A stretch of 64,000 nucleotides of DNA from an uncultured Desulfuromonadales bacterium (GTDB taxonomy: Bacteria; Desulfobacterota; Desulfuromonadia; Desulfuromonadales; Geopsychrobacteraceae): positions 1 through 64,000 of the forward strand of contig CAMYNC010000005.1 of the NCBI GenBank assembly GCA_947259685.1. Direction: 5' to 3'. Both the position numbers and the translations under genes were made by a program. The stretch's first letter is position 1, and each line of letters opens with the position of its first letter. The notes beneath the pieces were generated by a model. That model did not search any database and had not been told where the DNA came from. It worked only from the letters and a program-made list of their open reading frames with translations. This document shows positions 62,040 to 64,000 of the stretch, in pieces.

Positions 62040-62429
62040 ATGGCAGACAAGAATCTTGATGTGGTGTTTTATCAGCAGGACTGGGTGCGCACTGATTGGT
62101 CGTATGACCTGCAGGATGATCAACTGCAGGCATTTCTGCAAACCATGGCAGCTGAACTGGCTGAATTTGGCGTCACCCTGCGCAGCAGCAAGGAAGATTT
62201 CACTATTCAGATCAAAGGCTATGCGGATTTACTCAACAGTGTCCGTCTGCGTTTTCCTGCGGGAGGGTTGGGAAATCTCTGCCTTGGCCATGTTATCGGT
62301 GCCAGTCCGAATAGAGACCTGCTGGAAGATCTGCGCCGTGGCATAAATCGTTTGGTTTTCGCTCCGGAAACAGTTGAGCCGGATGGCAGTGACAAGGTTG
62401 TCTGCCACAATTGCGGTTGCGGTTGTTGA
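62040..62429 (+). CDS. Uncharacterised 129-aa protein with Cys-rich C-terminus
   Basis: Not recognised. A soluble protein with an alpha/beta body and a short C-terminal tail VVCHNCGCGC, where four Cys and a His could bind a metal or Fe-S cluster. The codon before the stop is Cys and the stop is TGA, but no selenocysteine-insertion hairpin was seen directly 3', so a normal stop is assumed. It starts eight bases after the YciO gene, so they likely share a transcript. A strong terminator follows 72 bases later. Confidence 0.8.
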   Translation: MADKNLDVVFYQQDWVRTDWSYDLQDDQLQAFLQTMAAELAEFGVTLRSSKEDFTIQIKGYADLLNSVRLRFPAGGLGNLCLGHVIGASPNRDLLEDLRRGINRLVFAPETVEPDGSDKVVCHNCGCGC

Positions 62430-62501
62430 TCGCTTTAAGCTTCTGACTGGTAAAATTATTCAGTGCATTTGCATTGACGGCTGCCTCACCGATTAATACT
62501 T

Positions 62502-62536
62502 AAAAAGCCTGACTCAATTTTCCTAAGTCAGGCTTT
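62502..62536. terminator. Bidirectional terminator between the Cys-tailed gene and pilT
   Basis: AAAAAGCCTGACT (62502-62514) and AGTCAGGCTTTT (62525-62536) form a 9-12 bp stem with a 10-base loop, ending in T on plus and, reversed, on minus. Confidence 0.9.
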
Positions 62537-62563
62537 TCTCATTCTCAACGACAATGAACCACC

Positions 62564-63634
62564 TCAGGTGAAAGTCAGCTTGCGCTCCAAATCCATAGAT
62601 CCGGAAATCCGTTTCGCCTCTTTAACCGTGATAATGTTTTTCTTGCACAGCTCAATCAGAGCCTGGTCCATCGACTGCATCTGGTACTGAGCGCTGCCTT
62701 TCTCAATATGCCCCTTAATCTCATCCAAATTGCCTTCGCGGATGCAGGCCTGAATAGTCGTTGTCGAGCGCATCACTTCAACCACCGGGATGATGCTCTC
62801 TCCGGCTTTATCTTCTATCAGGCGTAAGGAAACGGTGGCCACCAAAATATCGGCCAGTCGTTGCCTGGCAATTTCTTGAGATTCAGGTGGAAAGTGTCCG
62901 AGCAGCCGGTTGATCGTTGATGCGGCATTCTGAGTGTGGAGGGTAGAGAAGACCAGGTGGCCGGTTTCGGAGGCCTTGATGCAGGCATCGATGGTTTCCA
63001 GATCACGCATTTCACCGACCATAATCACATCCGGGTCCATGCGCAAAGACGCTTTTAAGGCGCTACCGAAGTCATCGGTGTCGATGCCGACTTCCCGCTG
63101 TACGATACAGCTCTTTCGTGACGAAAACAAAAACTCGATCGGATCCTCGATGGTGATGATGTTGTAGGCATATTTTTCATTAATATGGTTGATCATCGAA
63201 GCCAGGGTGGTCGATTTACCGTTCCCGGTCGGGCCGGTGACCAGCACCAGCCCGTTGGGGGCTTTAACGATTTCTGTCAATACCTCAGGCAGCTTCAGAT
63301 CTTTAAAGGTTCCGATCTCTGGGGGGATGACCCGCATGACGATACCGATATTGCCCCTTTGGCGGAAAATACTGACCCGGAAACGGCCGCGATTGTCAGG
63401 CAAAGAGTAGGCCGCATCGAATTCCTTAAAATCTTCCGGCAACTCGCGGCTATTATGCTCCATAATGGTGGCCGCAATATATTCGGTGTCCTGCGGTCGC
63501 AGATTGTTTAGTTTCGAACGTAACAACTGGCCATGGGCACGAAAAAAAGGTGGATTGTCGACTTCGAAATGTACATCAGAAACCCGTTTAGCGAAGGCGA
63601 TTTCGAGGATTTGTTGCAAAGTTTTATTGTCCAT
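62564..63634 (-). CDS. pilT: Type IV pilus retraction ATPase PilT
   Basis: A 356-aa GspE-family hexameric ATPase that depolymerises pili for twitching. The N-terminal domain (about residues 1-100) precedes Walker A TGPTGNGKSTTLASM near residue 131, the Asp box (ITIEDPIEFLF), Walker B MVGEMRDLETIDACI and the His box FSTLHTQNA. These are PilT signatures; PilU or a PilT paralogue is possible. It follows the GAF-like gene by 17 bases on minus, so pilus retraction and a sensory protein may be cotranscribed. Confidence 0.93.
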   Translation of the reverse strand: MDNKTLQQILEIAFAKRVSDVHFEVDNPPFFRAHGQLLRSKLNNLRPQDTEYIAATIMEHNSRELPEDFKEFDAAYSLPDNRGRFRVSIFRQRGNIGIVMRVIPPEIGTFKDLKLPEVLTEIVKAPNGLVLVTGPTGNGKSTTLASMINHINEKYAYNIITIEDPIEFLFSSRKSCIVQREVGIDTDDFGSALKASLRMDPDVIMVGEMRDLETIDACIKASETGHLVFSTLHTQNAASTINRLLGHFPPESQEIARQRLADILVATVSLRLIEDKAGESIIPVVEVMRSTTTIQACIREGNLDEIKGHIEKGSAQYQMQSMDQALIELCKKNIITVKEAKRISGSMDLERKLTFT

Positions 63635-63651
63635 ACTGGCCCCTGGTGTGG

Positions 63652-64000
63652 TTATTTTTCGCTTGAAGTTTTGTCCAATTGTTTACGGTAAAGAGCATTT
63701 TCAATCGTCAGACTGGCCTGCTGGGCGAAGAAATCGAGATAATCTATGGGAATCCGAGCCGCCGGTCGCGCGCCAAAATCCGCATAGGTGATGGTGACCA
63801 CACGGTCATTTCCGACCAGTGGCAATAAAAGGATCTGGTTCTCGCGTGGCAAGCCGATTTCAGCGAGCAGGTTATCGGTCAGTTGTTGATCGTCGTTTGC
63901 TCCAAAAAAAATCTCCCGGTTGCTGCATGCCCTGTCCAGCAGAGAGTCAGCCAGGCGCTGAAACCTGAATTGCAGCGGCGGTGAAGGGCCAGAAAGCTTA
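63652..64000 (-). CDS. GAF-like protein, 3' part (runs off the right edge)
   Basis: An open frame without stop codons extends to the window edge, so only the last 115 residues are visible. They contain ILLLPLVGNDRVVTITYADFG and a PIDYLDFFAQQASLTIENALYRKQL helix, the pattern of the last strand and helix of a GAF domain. In this group such C-termini often belong to multi-domain DUF4388/GAF signalling proteins. The gene ends 17 bases before pilT. The rest of the protein is outside the window. Confidence 0.75.
   Translation of the reverse strand, partial: KLSGPSPPLQFRFQRLADSLLDRACSNREIFFGANDDQQLTDNLLAEIGLPRENQILLLPLVGNDRVVTITYADFGARPAARIPIDYLDFFAQQASLTIENALYRKQLDKTSSEK

Noticed and set aside
62400..62440. 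Possible selenocysteine at the TGA after the Cys-rich tail of the 129-aa protein
   Set aside because: No stem-loop resembling a bacterial SECIS occurs directly 3' of the TGA, and a TAA follows two codons later.

Overview
The window looks like a chromosomal segment of an anaerobic, metal- or sulfur-respiring deltaproteobacterium of the Desulfuromonadales type (Desulfuromonas, Geobacter, Pelobacter relatives). This is inferred from two tandem 12-heme c-type cytochromes, a sigma-54 promoter in front of glnB-glnA, a DUF1858 redox-disulfide protein, a GAF/MCP transducer, and housekeeping gene orders (mutS-amiC-glnD-xerD-apgM-holC; rimP-nusA-ylxR/L7Ae-infB-ylxP-rbfA-nrnA-truB-rpsO-pnp-M16-dut) familiar in that group. 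I saw no rRNA or tRNA genes, CRISPR array, prophage or complete insertion sequence. The only mobile-element trace is the last ~98 bases of a group II intron at the left edge.

Layout. 1-1869: group II intron 3' end, then an uncharacterised 201-aa protein, a MoaD/ThiS beta-grasp protein and an E1-like HesA/ThiF protein. 2194-8661: DUF1858 protein, recG, small membrane proteins, a secreted LolA-like protein, a PPP-type phosphatase and a Na+/Ca2+ exchanger. 8882-10371: an AT-rich, gene-poor stretch with a Sel1-repeat protein and one unknown. 10416-13543: an Lrp regulator with an apparently leaderless promoter covered by a palindrome, lysA and an RlmD-type methyltransferase. 13723-15753: sigma-54 promoter, glnB, glnA. 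15798-20317 (minus): a CheB-CheR-PAS fusion overlapping a PAS hybrid kinase. 20462-22159 (minus): the dodecaheme cytochrome pair. 22516-27234 (minus): mscS, thrC, maeB. 27612-32376: phosphodiesterase, ExbB/ExbD pair, pfkA, MCP. 32533-37979 (minus): lipoprotein, MlaA, secreted hydrolase and TAXI binding protein as one operon, then a CDF metal exporter and an unknown. 38177-48938: mutS to trmJ. 49064-62429: the translation/RNA operon through dut, a DUF493 protein, a YciO homologue and a Cys-tailed unknown. 62564-64000 (minus): pilT and the 3' part of a GAF-like gene running off the right edge.

How genes work together. GlnB (target Tyr51), GlnA (target Tyr378) and the remote glnD at 42497 give most of the nitrogen cascade in one window. 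NusA, RimP, IF2, RbfA, TruB, S15 and PNPase form the classic transcription/translation/RNA-decay block, preceded by a strong promoter and a terminator-like hairpin in the leader that could be an attenuator. The TAXI-hydrolase-MlaA-lipoprotein operon has no TRAP permease or MlaFEDB genes in the window and may be an unusual envelope lipid-handling module; a 10-G tract lies upstream of it, and a second 10-G tract lies inside the MCP gene 6 kb away.
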